36,570 nt of DNA from Lachnospiraceae bacterium (GCA_017427685.1 JAFRSH010000026.1:1-36570); one strand, 5' to 3'; counted from the stretch's first letter, positions 1 to 7,772 are shown. Notes: generated from the letters alone by a model not told the origin. Translations and numbers: made by a program.

Positions 1-110
1 ATACAGGTATAGGTGATGCCGCCGTCTTCGGTGCAGGTCGGCTCGGTGCGGGTGGCGGCGGAGTCAGATTCGGGCTTCGAAAAATAGCCGGGGGATACTT
101 TCGGCTTCAT
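1..110 (-). CDS. Start of an unidentified protein, cut by the window edge
   Basis: The ATG at 110 overlaps the stop of the HNH gene (ATGA) and has GAGAGG just upstream, so it is a translationally coupled start. Only 36 residues are visible. They include TEPTCTEDGGITYTC, which resembles the Cys/Thr-rich short repeats seen in many Firmicutes surface proteins. No function can be assigned. If the window is a circular genome opened here, the frame would continue across the junction for about 20 codons to a TAG at 36507-36509, giving a protein of about 57 aa. That depends entirely on circularity, which the sequence does not show. Confidence 0.45.
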   Translation of the reverse strand, partial: MKPKVSPGYFSKPESDSAATRTEPTCTEDGGITYTC

Positions 111-496
111 CGGTACCTCTCGTTGTTCTCTTTTGCGATGGCTACGAGATCCTTTGCCGTCACTCTGCCCTGCTCTGCCATTTCATGATGAACTCTGCAC
201 AATGAAATCAAATTATCTTCATCGAATGCCTTTGTCTCATCTTCTTCGATCTTTGTTATGTGATGCACCTCCAGCCCGTCGGTCTCGTAGGGCCGGATTG
301 TTCCAGGAAAGTTTCTCAAGCAAAGCTGACACACGTTGTTGTCCCTGCTCCGGATATATGCTCGGAGTTTCTTCCAGCGGGAAGATCCCCGGATATGTGA
401 TGCCTGGGATTCATTCGTTGAATACTTTGACTGTATAGGCCGGCACTGTAAGCGGCGGTCGTGGACTCTTCCACAAATCGAACATGCTTTGAGCAT
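107..496 (-). CDS. HNH endonuclease (packaging-associated type)
   Basis: This 129-aa protein has an N-terminal CSIC pair, a second CQLC pair at about residues 56-59, the HH of the HNH signature at 78-79, Asn95 and the closing HxxH-like RVHH at 101-104. This is a zinc-stabilised beta-beta-alpha-metal nuclease. In HK97-type phages an HNH protein of this size usually lies next to the small terminase and assists cos cleavage and packaging. Here it is the last complete gene before the left edge, and the small terminase is the first gene at the right edge, which fits that arrangement if the genome is circular. Packaging as the specific role is inferred from position; the nuclease fold is read from the motif. 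Confidence 0.88.
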   Translation of the reverse strand: MLKACSICGRVHDRRLQCRPIQSKYSTNESQASHIRGSSRWKKLRAYIRSRDNNVCQLCLRNFPGTIRPYETDGLEVHHITKIEEDETKAFDEDNLISLCRVHHEMAEQGRVTAKDLVAIAKENNERYR

Positions 497-543
497 TGTT
501 CCTGTGCCTCTCTGCTTTTTGCTTTTCTATTCGTCTTATCGCT

Positions 544-1203
544 TCATGTCCTTGATGGCTTTCCGAATCCGTGAAGCTCCATGTACTTCGCTTCTGCTTC
601 TCCATCAATGTCAACAGTGAAGTCGTTGATAGCTGTGTAGTTCGTGTAGTCGATCTCGTTGAGTGTCGTGCCTTTTATAAGCTGCCACAGTTCCCACGAT
701 ATCGGCGGACGTTTGAACTTATTCCGCTTGTGTAGTTCCTGCGCCCACTTGACGCAGAAGAAGAACCATTCCGTATTCACTACCTTGAACGTGAACGGTT
801 CAGCCCATCTCTTGTTATATTGCTTCGAAAACGGCGGAGCGGATGCAAAGAACTCTATATCGTTTGTCTCGGTCTGTATGATCGTCCTTATGGCTTCGTC
901 GCTGTAGAACACATCTCCGTACAGGTAGCACACCGGATCCGTCATCGGATAGAAAGCGTGTAGCCATACGTAGCCGTCCCACGTCATAGCGTTATCATGC
1001 TTAAGTACCGGAACTCTGATATCATCAAAGATGTCGCTCAAGCTGCTGATTGCTATATCCTCGATGTTGTTTTCTCGGAGCTGGCGTATCGTTCTGTCGA
1101 TCAGTCGTTCTCCGTAGATCTTCCGGAAGGGTTTCGGTACCTTATCGTTTGTGTCTTTGATGTTGTATAGCGTAACGCCGCCACACATGATGATGTATTT
1201 CAT
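544..1203 (-). CDS. Nucleotidyltransferase-like protein (GT-A fold)
   Basis: This 219-aa protein begins MKYIIMCGG, followed at about residues 24-34 by KPFRKIYGERL. It looks like the N-terminal glycine-rich nucleotide-binding loop and the later lysine segment of sugar-phosphate nucleotidyltransferases. A YLYGDVFY segment near residue 95 could be the metal-binding aspartate region. The usual product would be an NDP-sugar, but the substrate cannot be read. The ATG at 1203 is preferred over an upstream GTG at 1248, because the GTG version would be encoded by the hairpin at 1216-1246. No good Shine-Dalgarno precedes 1203. It lies downstream of the glycosyltransferase and the DUF1492-type regulator, so it may supply an activated sugar to the glycosyltransferase. 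Confidence 0.6.
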   Translation of the reverse strand: MKYIIMCGGVTLYNIKDTNDKVPKPFRKIYGERLIDRTIRQLRENNIEDIAISSLSDIFDDIRVPVLKHDNAMTWDGYVWLHAFYPMTDPVCYLYGDVFYSDEAIRTIIQTETNDIEFFASAPPFSKQYNKRWAEPFTFKVVNTEWFFFCVKWAQELHKRNKFKRPPISWELWQLIKGTTLNEIDYTNYTAINDFTVDIDGEAEAKYMELHGFGKPSRT

Positions 1204-1215
1204 GCTTTGAACACA

Positions 1216-1246
1216 GAGAAGGACAGGTGTTTCGCCTGCCCTTCTC
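1216..1246 (-). promoter_or_regulatory. 12-bp hairpin in the leader of the nucleotidyltransferase gene
   Basis: In the minus-strand transcript, arms 1246-1235 and 1227-1216 pair over 12 bp with one G.U pair and a 7-nt loop. In the plus strand the same position is an A-C mismatch, so the structure favours minus-strand RNA. No U-tract follows, so it is not a typical intrinsic terminator. It ends 13 nt before the ATG at 1203, a gene with no clear ribosome site, so it could affect translation or mRNA stability. Confidence 0.45.
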
Positions 1247-1248
1247 AC

Positions 1249-1323
1249 TTAACTTAGGAGATTTTCATCATGTCCTTCGCTTCACGATATTGTTATATCA
1301 CAGATTATGTCACCAAATGTCAC
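1249..1323 (-). promoter_or_regulatory. Gap with paired GTGACAT repeats, possible late control region
   Basis: Two direct copies of GTGACAT (minus strand; 1317-1323 and 1307-1313) lie 10 bp apart at the end of the DUF1492-type regulator gene. An AT-rich stretch containing TATAAC follows at about 1291-1296 with no good -35 at standard spacing. In related phages a regulator of this class activates late transcription just downstream of its own gene. This gap, ahead of the HNH and terminase genes, is therefore a reasonable place for that promoter. No binding data exist, and the reading is inferential. Confidence 0.25.
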
Positions 1324-1757
1324 TAACTTTTCTTGTGTACCGTGTCGTAATAATTCAGCGCTCTCTTCTTCAGGTTGTGCGTGATACGTCTGCTCGCGAA
1401 TCCGTACTCCCGCGTGATCTTCGCAAGGCTCTCGCAGTGGATGTAATAGTCTACCAGGAAGCGCCTGCACTGTCCTTCTTTGAGAGTCATTATCTTTTCA
1501 AGTGCGTCCGCCGAGCGTTTGTATAATAGTGCCTGCGTTTCCTTGATCTTCTTCTCGAGCTTGCGTTCTTCCTCTACTGCTCCGATCACTGCGTTCTCGA
1601 GGGAGTCTCCCGTTGGTGATGTCTGTACTCTGAGATCGTCGTACGTAAAGGATCTTGACGGTACCCTGTCGATCACTAAGTCGTCTCGCATCTTTTCGAG
1701 CGCGGTTATCTTATACGTCATGTCCCTTATCGACTGCAAATACTCCTCTGTTGTCAT
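1323..1757 (-). CDS. Phage transcriptional regulator, DUF1492/ArpU-like (sigma-like)
   Basis: This 144-aa protein has an N-terminal helical region and a coiled coil around residues 60-85 (EEERKLEKKIKE). The C-terminal part resembles sigma-70 region 4: LKEGQCRRFLVDYYI, then LAKITREYGFASRRITHNLKKRAL, a helix-turn-helix at about residues 105-135. Proteins of this architecture sit at the end of the early region of Firmicutes phages and switch on late genes (RinA/ArpU/DUF1492 group). Position agrees: only the nucleotidyltransferase, the HNH gene and the edge stub separate it from the packaging genes. The start at 1757 has GGAGG upstream and follows the glycosyltransferase stop by 1 nt. Confidence 0.75.
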   Translation of the reverse strand: MTTEEYLQSIRDMTYKITALEKMRDDLVIDRVPSRSFTYDDLRVQTSPTGDSLENAVIGAVEEERKLEKKIKETQALLYKRSADALEKIMTLKEGQCRRFLVDYYIHCESLAKITREYGFASRRITHNLKKRALNYYDTVHKKS

Positions 1758-1758
1758 C

Positions 1759-3651
1759 CTATCCCCTCCTGCCGTATCCGGCTTTGCAAATGATCTGTGC
1801 CCTCTCTTCCGTCGTCCGTATCTTCTCTCCCTTTTTGACGGTCCGCTTCAGCTCGGTGTCGAAGTACTGATACATGCATATTACGTCTACCATGACCGGC
1901 GGAATGTATTTTCTTTCCGGTTTCTTGCTCCCGAGGATCTTCCGCCACTTCTTGATAATCTCTGTGTTGTCGTACTCGTATTTGAACTGCGGGATCTCGA
2001 GAAGTTTCTTGACATCAAACTTCATGTCGAACGGCACCACGTATCCGTTCACTCCGTCTTCAATCCCGATCTCCGGCAAAACGGATAGCGGGGTAATTAT
2101 TACGGGCGTTCCGTTTTCAAGTGCCTCTATCGCCGAATAACAGAAGGCTTCTGTGTCTGAAAGCTGCACGAGGTAGTCTGCCTTTGCTATATATGGCTGT
2201 ATGTCTGTTGTGGCCGGCATGTTGATGAACGATCTCGGCATATCCGAGAGTTGTGAGTCTGCAAAGTTCAGCCAGAGATATCTGATCTGTGCTTCGTCGA
2301 GCATCTGGGCCAGTTTCTTCATCCGGATGTCGTTTTGTCCCTTGTCGGTTGTTTTTACCCTTGTTGCTGATATGAGCATCAGGCAGGGTTTTTGTTCCGG
2401 GAATGATATATTGTGTATCACTATTCCGTCTTCTGCCTCTTTGCCCCACGACTTCTTTGCAGCTTCGGAGACGTTTATCAGATAATCTCTGTCCTGCGGT
2501 ATTCGATATTTTACCTGCCGGCACGCGTGACAGATCTGTATGGTCTGTTTGCAGATTACGTTTGACGGTATTTTGTCTGTCAGCCTGTTCAGGATCAATG
2601 TGTCGCAGTAAATGCTCTTTGACGGATCGTACTTTTCGAATCTCACTATCTGCGAGAGTCTTTCCGCATGGATCGCATCTATCCGCTCTACCATGACGAC
2701 GATGTCGTAGTATTCCTTCATGTGCTGACAGAAGTTATATATAAACGTCGTGATCCCGCCGACTTTTGATACGAACTCGCAATATATGACTATCTGCGTT
2801 CTGATTGGCGGCTCTATCACCGTGCACCTGCCGTATGATTCCCCTCTGAGCTCGTGAGCCCATATCGTCATCGGTTTTGCTATCTGACAGTACTTCTTTA
2901 GTTCCGGAATGTCGCATTGATTCGTTAGCAGCCATACTTCGTTCGTTTTGTCTTCCGCCTTGATCTCTTCGAGAAGACTTTTCATGTCAGCCGTCACATG
3001 GCTGTAGTAGTACACGATTCTCTTCGTGTTCATGAGCCCGGCTTTGAATCTTTTGACCTTGCTGTTCTCTACTGAGGTCCGGTAGTAGTACATGTAGTCC
3101 GATATCGCCGTATGTTTACACGGAATGTCTTTATCCAGATATCCGAGTTTTCGGGAGAAGTCTTCATCCTCCGTGCTGTCCTTTTTCTCGTTGAATCTTG
3201 TTGTGCCGATGTATGCTTTCGAGAATGCCCTTGTGCAGACCGACGGATTCGGGAGTCTCCCCTCGCGATCCTTGATTCTCATATTGTGCTGTACTCCGGT
3301 GTGGTCGAGAGACTTCCACGAATGATCGCACACGTCGAAGGGGTTCTCTTTGATCTCCCGGAGGATCCTGCTGATGAAATAATCGGGCACCATGTCGTCG
3401 GCGTCTATGAACTGGATGTACTTTCCCGTCGCGTTCTTGAGTCCGGTGTTGCGAGCGCCCGCGCATCTCTTGTTTTTCTGGCGGATGACGGTGCACCATT
3501 CATATTCCGTCTTGAACGGTGTCGGGGATCCGTCATCTACCAGGATAACTTCGATCTCGTCAGTCATCTGCTTATCGAGGCACGCGAGGAGCTCGTCCGT
3601 GTATCTCTTCGCTTCGTAGTATGGAATTATGATCGATAATACCTTGCTCAA
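1759..3651 (-). CDS. Two-domain glycosyltransferase, GT2 plus GT4
   Basis: The preferred start is a TTG at 3651 that overlaps the upstream stop (TTGA) with GGAGG 10 nt ahead, giving 630 aa. Residues 1 to about 110 are a GT2 GT-A domain: SIIIPYYE, VDDGSP at 38-43 and the metal-binding DADD at 83-86. From about residue 280 to the end lies a GT-B/GT4-type domain with GGITTF near its start and the acidic pattern EAFCYSAIEALENGTPV followed by GYVVPFD near the end, the usual donor-binding EX7E region. Two glycosyltransferases in one chain could add successive sugars. Targets could be host surface polymer, virion protein or DNA; the sequence does not say which. It lies in the early-to-late transition region, next to a nucleotidyltransferase-like gene. 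Confidence 0.82.
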   Translation of the reverse strand: MSKVLSIIIPYYEAKRYTDELLACLDKQMTDEIEVILVDDGSPTPFKTEYEWCTVIRQKNKRCAGARNTGLKNATGKYIQFIDADDMVPDYFISRILREIKENPFDVCDHSWKSLDHTGVQHNMRIKDREGRLPNPSVCTRAFSKAYIGTTRFNEKKDSTEDEDFSRKLGYLDKDIPCKHTAISDYMYYYRTSVENSKVKRFKAGLMNTKRIVYYYSHVTADMKSLLEEIKAEDKTNEVWLLTNQCDIPELKKYCQIAKPMTIWAHELRGESYGRCTVIEPPIRTQIVIYCEFVSKVGGITTFIYNFCQHMKEYYDIVVMVERIDAIHAERLSQIVRFEKYDPSKSIYCDTLILNRLTDKIPSNVICKQTIQICHACRQVKYRIPQDRDYLINVSEAAKKSWGKEAEDGIVIHNISFPEQKPCLMLISATRVKTTDKGQNDIRMKKLAQMLDEAQIRYLWLNFADSQLSDMPRSFINMPATTDIQPYIAKADYLVQLSDTEAFCYSAIEALENGTPVIITPLSVLPEIGIEDGVNGYVVPFDMKFDVKKLLEIPQFKYEYDNTEIIKKWRKILGSKKPERKYIPPVMVDVICMYQYFDTELKRTVKKGEKIRTTEERAQIICKAGYGRRG

Positions 3652-4064
3652 CTGTTTCTTACCTCCTCGATCATCTCGAGAAGCTCTGCCCTGACTCTCG
3701 TGCATTCGAGAGCGTAATCGATAGCATCTATCTCTGAACCGCTCAACATTTTGCTCATTTCTCGCTTGACGTTTTCGAGGATTGTGATCGCTCCGTCGGC
3801 TTGGATTCGTCCCTGGTAATAAAGTCCCAGACCGCGTCTATCAGATTCTTCCCTGATATCGTCTGCCAGATCACTATCGTGCATGTTGTCAGCTCTACCG
3901 TCACGAATATCGCTATCATTATGTTCAGTCCGTACATGTTCAGTGTTGTCTTTATGAGGTTTTTGATGATAATAGCTGTGAACTTTCCCAATTATGACTC
4001 CTATTGCCACAAATAACATGGCTAACCATAAACCACTGAATGCTCCGAATATCCATGTTTCCAT
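3648..4064 (-). CDS. Membrane-anchored small phage protein, unknown function
   Basis: The 138-aa product starts at the ATG at 4064, preceded by GAGGACGGGGAG. Residues 5-27 (WIFGAFSGLWLAMLFVAIGVII) are one transmembrane helix. A very His/Asp-rich linker follows, then a helical C-terminal half (LSGSEIDAIDYALECTRVRAELLEMI). It is not recognised as a named family. Its 3' end overlaps the glycosyltransferase start by 4 nt. A different reading frame inside it (3755-3991, TTG start with AGGAG 6 nt ahead) also encodes a hydrophobic 78-aa sequence; see findings. Confidence 0.6.
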   Translation of the reverse strand: METWIFGAFSGLWLAMLFVAIGVIIGKVHSYYHQKPHKDNTEHVRTEHNDSDIRDGRADNMHDSDLADDIREESDRRGLGLYYQGRIQADGAITILENVKREMSKMLSGSEIDAIDYALECTRVRAELLEMIEEVRNS

Positions 4065-4077
4065 ACTCCCCGTCCTC

Positions 4078-4335
4078 CTAATCATCCATGAGCTTGATCT
4101 TGAGTTTTTCCGCCTGCTCCTTGATTCGTGCGATGTTTTCCTTTTCTTGCTGCCTTCTGATCGATATTTTGACTGCAGGGATTTCTTCTGCGGTCAAAGA
4201 ATACCTCTCTACCGTCCGAAACGAATATCCGCATAGTCTGCAAACTCTTTTTCTCATCCAGCCTTTGCTTCTCATCCGCTGTCTGCTATCTTTGACGTCC
4301 TGTTGACTGTCTGCTTTACATTTCGGGCATTTCAT
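4078..4335 (-). CDS. NrdR-like zinc-ribbon protein, unknown role
   Basis: The start at 4335 has GGAGGTGGAGAT immediately upstream. The 85-aa product begins MKCPKCKAD and continues RKRVCRLCGYSFRTVER. This reproduces the zinc ribbon of the NrdR repressor (two CxxC pairs, then FxTxER), but without the following ATP-cone domain. The remainder is a basic helix. A DNA-binding or anti-termination role is possible. Only the zinc ribbon is directly visible. It belongs to a run of tightly packed small early genes. Confidence 0.65.
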   Translation of the reverse strand: MKCPKCKADSQQDVKDSRQRMRSKGWMRKRVCRLCGYSFRTVERYSLTAEEIPAVKISIRRQQEKENIARIKEQAEKLKIKLMDD

Positions 4336-4346
4336 ATCTCCACCTC

Positions 4347-4715
4347 CTACGATTCGACGGAATCGACCGTCGTATACTTCAGCGATACTTTGATTGTGTC
4401 CTTGCCGGGCTTCATCGTTCCGGTGTAGCCGCCTTTTGATATCGATATCCCTCCGATCTCTCCCCTTGCTATCGGTTCGACTGCTCTGAGGAGCAGTTCT
4501 TTGATCGCATCCATGTTCTCGCGGCCTTCGAAGAACTCTCTGATCATCCCTTCCGCGCTGGCTATCATTTCCTGCTGCTTTGTAATGGCCTGTGCTTCCG
4601 GACAGTTGCACTTTCTTGTTACCTCTTCGTCAATGTCTGTCTGTTTGAACTTGTCCGGTACCTCTATCGTCATTATCTGCCCGCAATACTTGCAAGCTCC
4701 CGTTGCTGTCTTCAT
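4347..4715 (-). CDS. Small Cys-containing phage protein, unknown function
   Basis: This 122-aa protein has CKYC at residues 8-11 and CNCPEAQ at about 37-43, which together could bind one zinc ion, followed by a helical region and a beta-rich C terminus. It is not assigned to a function. The ATG at 4715 overlaps the upstream stop (ATGA), and GGAGAAG lies upstream, so start and coupling are well supported. Confidence 0.6.
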   Translation of the reverse strand: MKTATGACKYCGQIMTIEVPDKFKQTDIDEEVTRKCNCPEAQAITKQQEMIASAEGMIREFFEGRENMDAIKELLLRAVEPIARGEIGGISISKGGYTGTMKPGKDTIKVSLKYTTVDSVES

Positions 4716-4858
4716 CCCTTCTTCTCCTTCCTCATGAGTTTGGCTGTCTTGGCCAGATTCGCCCTGTATGCGCTCTTGATTGAGTGATCTACCATCTGTT
4801 TTTGTGCCTTTGTGTGGTTTCTGTGGCTGCGCTGTGCATGTTTAAGTCTTCCGCTCAT
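4712..4858 (-). CDS. 48-aa highly basic small protein
   Basis: The ATG at 4858 overlaps the stop of the preceding gene as ATGA. The product is dominated by Lys, Arg, His and Gln (MSGRLKHAQRSHRNHTKAQ at the start, ending in KLMRKEKKG), which suggests nucleic-acid binding. No family is recognised. Its existence is supported by seamless overlaps on both sides rather than by homology. Confidence 0.5.
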   Translation of the reverse strand: MSGRLKHAQRSHRNHTKAQKQMVDHSIKSAYRANLAKTAKLMRKEKKG

Positions 4859-5304
4859 CTGTTTCCTCCGTTCTTCGCCTTGTTGTATCTGTTGATGACA
4901 GTCTGCTCGCAGCATCCGATCTCTTTGGCGATCTTATTGAACTTCATACCGTCTTCATCGCGCATCTTAACGATCTTGGCGTCATCAATGTCTGTTCTCT
5001 TGGTTCTCGTTTTCTTCTCCGGACGCTTCTCGTCTCTCTTCTTTGCGTACGCCTCTTTGATCGCGTCAATGGCTTCCTGGGCTTCTTTTGTCCGTTTCTT
5101 CTTTGGGGCTGCCTTGTCGATCGGCACGAACTTGACCTCTTTCGGCTCTTTGTCTGGTTTCTTCTCGGGATCCTTCGCCGGCTTTTTGGTTTTCTGCTCC
5201 TCGATCTTGATCTTTGTGTCCGGTGTTGCCTTTATGAGCGCATCCATGACTGCTTTGATCTGTTCTTGTGTCGTAATTTCAAAAACGACCGTCATTTTCA
5301 TCAT
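4855..5304 (-). CDS. Lys-rich protein with C-terminal helix-turn-helix
   Basis: This 149-aa protein starts at 5304, with GAGGAGG 8 nt upstream. Residues 1-35 form a short beta/alpha region. Residues 36-105 are a low-complexity Lys/Glu/Pro linker. Residues 108-145 (DDAKIVKMRDEDGMKFNKIAKEIGCCEQTVINRYNKAK, read in segments) make a Hin/resolvase-style helix-turn-helix. It is probably a small early transcription factor or replication accessory protein. The partner is unknown. Confidence 0.6.
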   Translation of the reverse strand: MMKMTVVFEITTQEQIKAVMDALIKATPDTKIKIEEQKTKKPAKDPEKKPDKEPKEVKFVPIDKAAPKKKRTKEAQEAIDAIKEAYAKKRDEKRPEKKTRTKRTDIDDAKIVKMRDEDGMKFNKIAKEIGCCEQTVINRYNKAKNGGNR

Positions 5305-5319
5305 TTGTTTATCCTCCTC

Positions 5320-5559
5320 TCAAAATCCTATGATGCAATATCCTTCGGCCAGTCCATATTCGGGGCAGTCTCTCAGGACGTACAGGACAGGGCGTAGCCC
5401 CGTGTGTCGTCCTGTGTACTTTCCGTTGTCGAACTCTTCAAGCTTCACGAGATCCCCGACTTGAAAATCCCGATCGTCTCTCCGGATCTCGAAGTTCTTC
5501 TGCCGCTTCTGTGCTGCCTCGAAATATTCCGGCTTTGTTTTGAGTTCGTGTATCTTCAT
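5320..5559 (-). CDS. ASCH-like / DUF3850 protein
   Basis: The 79-aa sequence MKIHELKTKPEYFEAAQ, then NFEIRRDDRDFQVGDLVKLEEF and later TGRHTG, matches the pattern of DUF3850, a small ASCH-related (PUA-like) RNA-binding fold common in phages. The ATG at 5559 overlaps the ParB-like stop as ATGA. A precise role is not known for the family. Confidence 0.78.
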   Translation of the reverse strand: MKIHELKTKPEYFEAAQKRQKNFEIRRDDRDFQVGDLVKLEEFDNGKYTGRHTGLRPVLYVLRDCPEYGLAEGYCIIGF

Positions 5560-6986
5560 TCGTTGTCCTCATCTTCGCTTTTGTAATAATCGGCTGTTCC
5601 GTTTATGAGCTCCATTTCCTCTTTTGTGGTGTTCCAGTCCCATCTTTCGAGGATGTAGTAGAATCTCTGTAAGAACTTACCGGTCTCAGGTTGATATTCG
5701 GAATGCCATCTCTCAAAAGGCTCTGCTTTATTCGCTTCGACCGCTATGTCTATCAGCATTGTCTTGTATGCCGGGAACTGCATAATCTTGTCATGTGCCT
5801 TCTTGTATTCGTCCGTAGACTCATCCCTGATGTCAACATCATCGAACATGAACTCGATCACATCATCCATGAGGCTATATGTGTCTACATTCTCGATGAA
5901 GAGCTTGAAGAGTGTTTCTGTGATCTCGATAAGGTCTTCCTTGCTCGGGTTCTTGAGCTTTTCTTCAACGATGGATTTGACGAAGTCGCGTGTCTTCTGC
6001 TTGAGTGGTTGACGCACTGCGTTATATTTCTCTCTTATCGCGTCCCTCTCTCTTCGCTCTTTCTCCCATTCCGACTCTTCTTCATCGTCATCTTCGTCGC
6101 CCGCTGCCTCGTTTACTTTTTCCTGTAGGAGCGTTACGTATCCGTAGTTGATGACGTAGTACGTATCGTCCGTGATCAGATCCCCGACTTCTTTCTCGGG
6201 ATCGAACTCTTTATCTTCCCGGAGATCCTGCTCGTATATCTTCTCGTATCTTCCGGACCGTTTCATTAACTGTTCGCCTTCATCCGCGAGTGATCCTTCA
6301 AGATATTCGCGCCACTGTTTCTCTTTCTTGTTCAGTTTCTCCTCTTCCGCGGCCTGCTGTGCTCTGAATCTTAAGTCGTTCGAGCTCCGGGCTTCTTTGA
6401 GGATCTTATCTCTCTTCTTGATGTCCTCGATCTTCTCCAGTTCGATAAGGTCACTGAGTGTAAGCTGGAATCCTTCGTCCTCTTCCTTCTCCTTCAGGAC
6501 TTTCTGATCGAGCTTCGCGATATTGAGTCTGTGGTAGATCGTTGTTTTCTTGAATCCGGTCTTTTCTGATAGGGTGTCAACCGTTTCTCCGAGGTCGAGG
6601 CATAACTGAAATGACTGAGCCTGTTCCATGATCGTCAGATCGTTCCTCTGCATGTTCTCTTCGAGCATGGTCGTGATCTGATCGTTCTCGGAGAGATTCT
6701 CATATATCCGGCAAGGTACCTCTGTGAGCCCTGCAAGCTTTGCTGCTTCGAGACGTCTGTGTCCGATGATGACCGTGTACTCCGCTTCGGTGTTGAACCA
6801 CTCTCCGTTTGCTCTGTAGAATCCCGGTATGACTGTGAGATTCTGCATGATGCCGTTCTTCTTGATGCTGTCTGTCAGTTCCTCGAGATCTCCGAGGTTC
6901 TTCCGAGGGTTCTTCGGATGAGGATGAAGATCCCGGACGGGGATGTTGATCGTTTGTTTGATTCTCTTGACTTTGTTTTCTGGCAT
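5556..6986 (-). CDS. ParB-like protein with HTH and acidic C-terminal extension
   Basis: This 476-aa protein has an N-terminal ParB/Srx-type domain: LHPHPKNPRK near residue 20, IIGHRRLEA near 75 and LEENMQRNDLT near 113. A KorB-like helix-turn-helix follows (about residues 120-165, LSEKTGFKKTTIYHRL). The rest is a long, charged, mainly helical C-terminal half. Chromosomal ParB proteins are about 280-300 aa, so the extension is phage-specific. ParB-fold phage proteins act as CTPase DNA-binding clamps, as nucleases or as regulators, and the sequence cannot separate these. No ParA partner is present, so partitioning is unlikely. RBS AAAGGAG is present. Confidence 0.82.
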   Translation of the reverse strand: MPENKVKRIKQTINIPVRDLHPHPKNPRKNLGDLEELTDSIKKNGIMQNLTVIPGFYRANGEWFNTEAEYTVIIGHRRLEAAKLAGLTEVPCRIYENLSENDQITTMLEENMQRNDLTIMEQAQSFQLCLDLGETVDTLSEKTGFKKTTIYHRLNIAKLDQKVLKEKEEDEGFQLTLSDLIELEKIEDIKKRDKILKEARSSNDLRFRAQQAAEEEKLNKKEKQWREYLEGSLADEGEQLMKRSGRYEKIYEQDLREDKEFDPEKEVGDLITDDTYYVINYGYVTLLQEKVNEAAGDEDDDEEESEWEKERRERDAIREKYNAVRQPLKQKTRDFVKSIVEEKLKNPSKEDLIEITETLFKLFIENVDTYSLMDDVIEFMFDDVDIRDESTDEYKKAHDKIMQFPAYKTMLIDIAVEANKAEPFERWHSEYQPETGKFLQRFYYILERWDWNTTKEEMELINGTADYYKSEDEDNE

Positions 6987-7013
6987 GATGTTTTCTCCTT
7001 TGCTTTTTGTTTG

Positions 7014-7757
7014 TTATTCCGGGAAAGGAAGTGTCAAAAACTTGTTGATGAAATACTGCTGTCCTTTACCTGTTACCTTTGTTGTCTTCGTGATCCTGAC
7101 CGAACCGTCAGGGTTCTGGACGTTGCTCTCTTTGATTTCGAATAAGCCTTGCTGTACGTATCTCTGCATCGGCATGTTCTTCGAGGATCCGTCTTTGATC
7201 AGATATCCGTGTGATCTCATCCACTTGAACAGCCTTGTCTGTCCGATTTCGTATCCGTTCTGTGTTATGAGTTTGGCCAGCTCTCCGATCAGGATTGATG
7301 TCTTGGACGCTGCGACCGCATCCGCAAATATCTCTTTCGGTCTCATGGTCTCAATCCGAGCTTCGAGCTTTTCGTTTCTCTCGGCCTGGGCTGCGAGTTC
7401 CCTAAGAGCTTCAGAATATGTCTGAGGTAATTGATACCCTCCGGTCTTACGGATCGACGGAAGTACTTCGGATGTAACCCATCTTTTGAATTTCTTTGCA
7501 TTCGGGAGCCTGCTGCCAAGAATGAGGGAATACAGTCCGCTCTCATTGATCACAAGCATTTGCTGCGCTCCGTAGGGGGTGTCTATTATGGACACCCCTC
7601 TGTCCTCTTCATCCACTCTTTCTCTTGCCGCCTTTGTCGGTTCCTGATATCCGAGAGAGGTTGCAATGTCCTTTCCGACGAACCACGGCTCGCCGTTAAT
7701 CTCTACCGTCCGGATATACCCAAATTCCTCGTTATCAAATGTCTGAATGTCGTTCAT
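7014..7757 (-). CDS. Phage antirepressor, Bro-N plus KilAC
   Basis: This 247-aa protein carries an N-terminal Bro-N domain (about residues 10-105: EINGEPWFVGKDIATSLGY, LINESGLYSLI-type segment, FKRWVTSEVLPSIRKTGGY). A short coiled coil (AAQAERNEKLEARIETM) leads to a KilAC-type DNA-binding domain (about 135-247, with LIGELAKLITQNGYEIGQTRLFKWMR). This pair is typical of antirepressors that counteract the CI-type repressor or respond to damage. The gene has AGGAGG at the right distance and is co-directional with the early operon controlled by the switch at 13.1 kb. Confidence 0.92.
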   Translation of the reverse strand: MNDIQTFDNEEFGYIRTVEINGEPWFVGKDIATSLGYQEPTKAARERVDEEDRGVSIIDTPYGAQQMLVINESGLYSLILGSRLPNAKKFKRWVTSEVLPSIRKTGGYQLPQTYSEALRELAAQAERNEKLEARIETMRPKEIFADAVAASKTSILIGELAKLITQNGYEIGQTRLFKWMRSHGYLIKDGSSKNMPMQRYVQQGLFEIKESNVQNPDGSVRITKTTKVTGKGQQYFINKFLTLPFPE

Positions 7758-7772
7758 GCTGACCTCCTTGTT

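Noticed and set aside
1282..1470. 62-codon minus-strand frame
   Set aside because: Shadow of the DUF1492-type regulator in another frame, no ribosome site.
3164..3499. 111-codon minus-strand frame in the glycosyltransferase
   Set aside because: Antiparallel or shifted shadow of the GT2 domain; Arg/His-rich and without ribosome site.
4784..5464. 226-codon plus-strand hydrophobic frame
   Set aside because: Opposite to the Lys-rich HTH protein; Lys codons read backwards give Phe/Leu, so the apparent membrane protein is an artefact.
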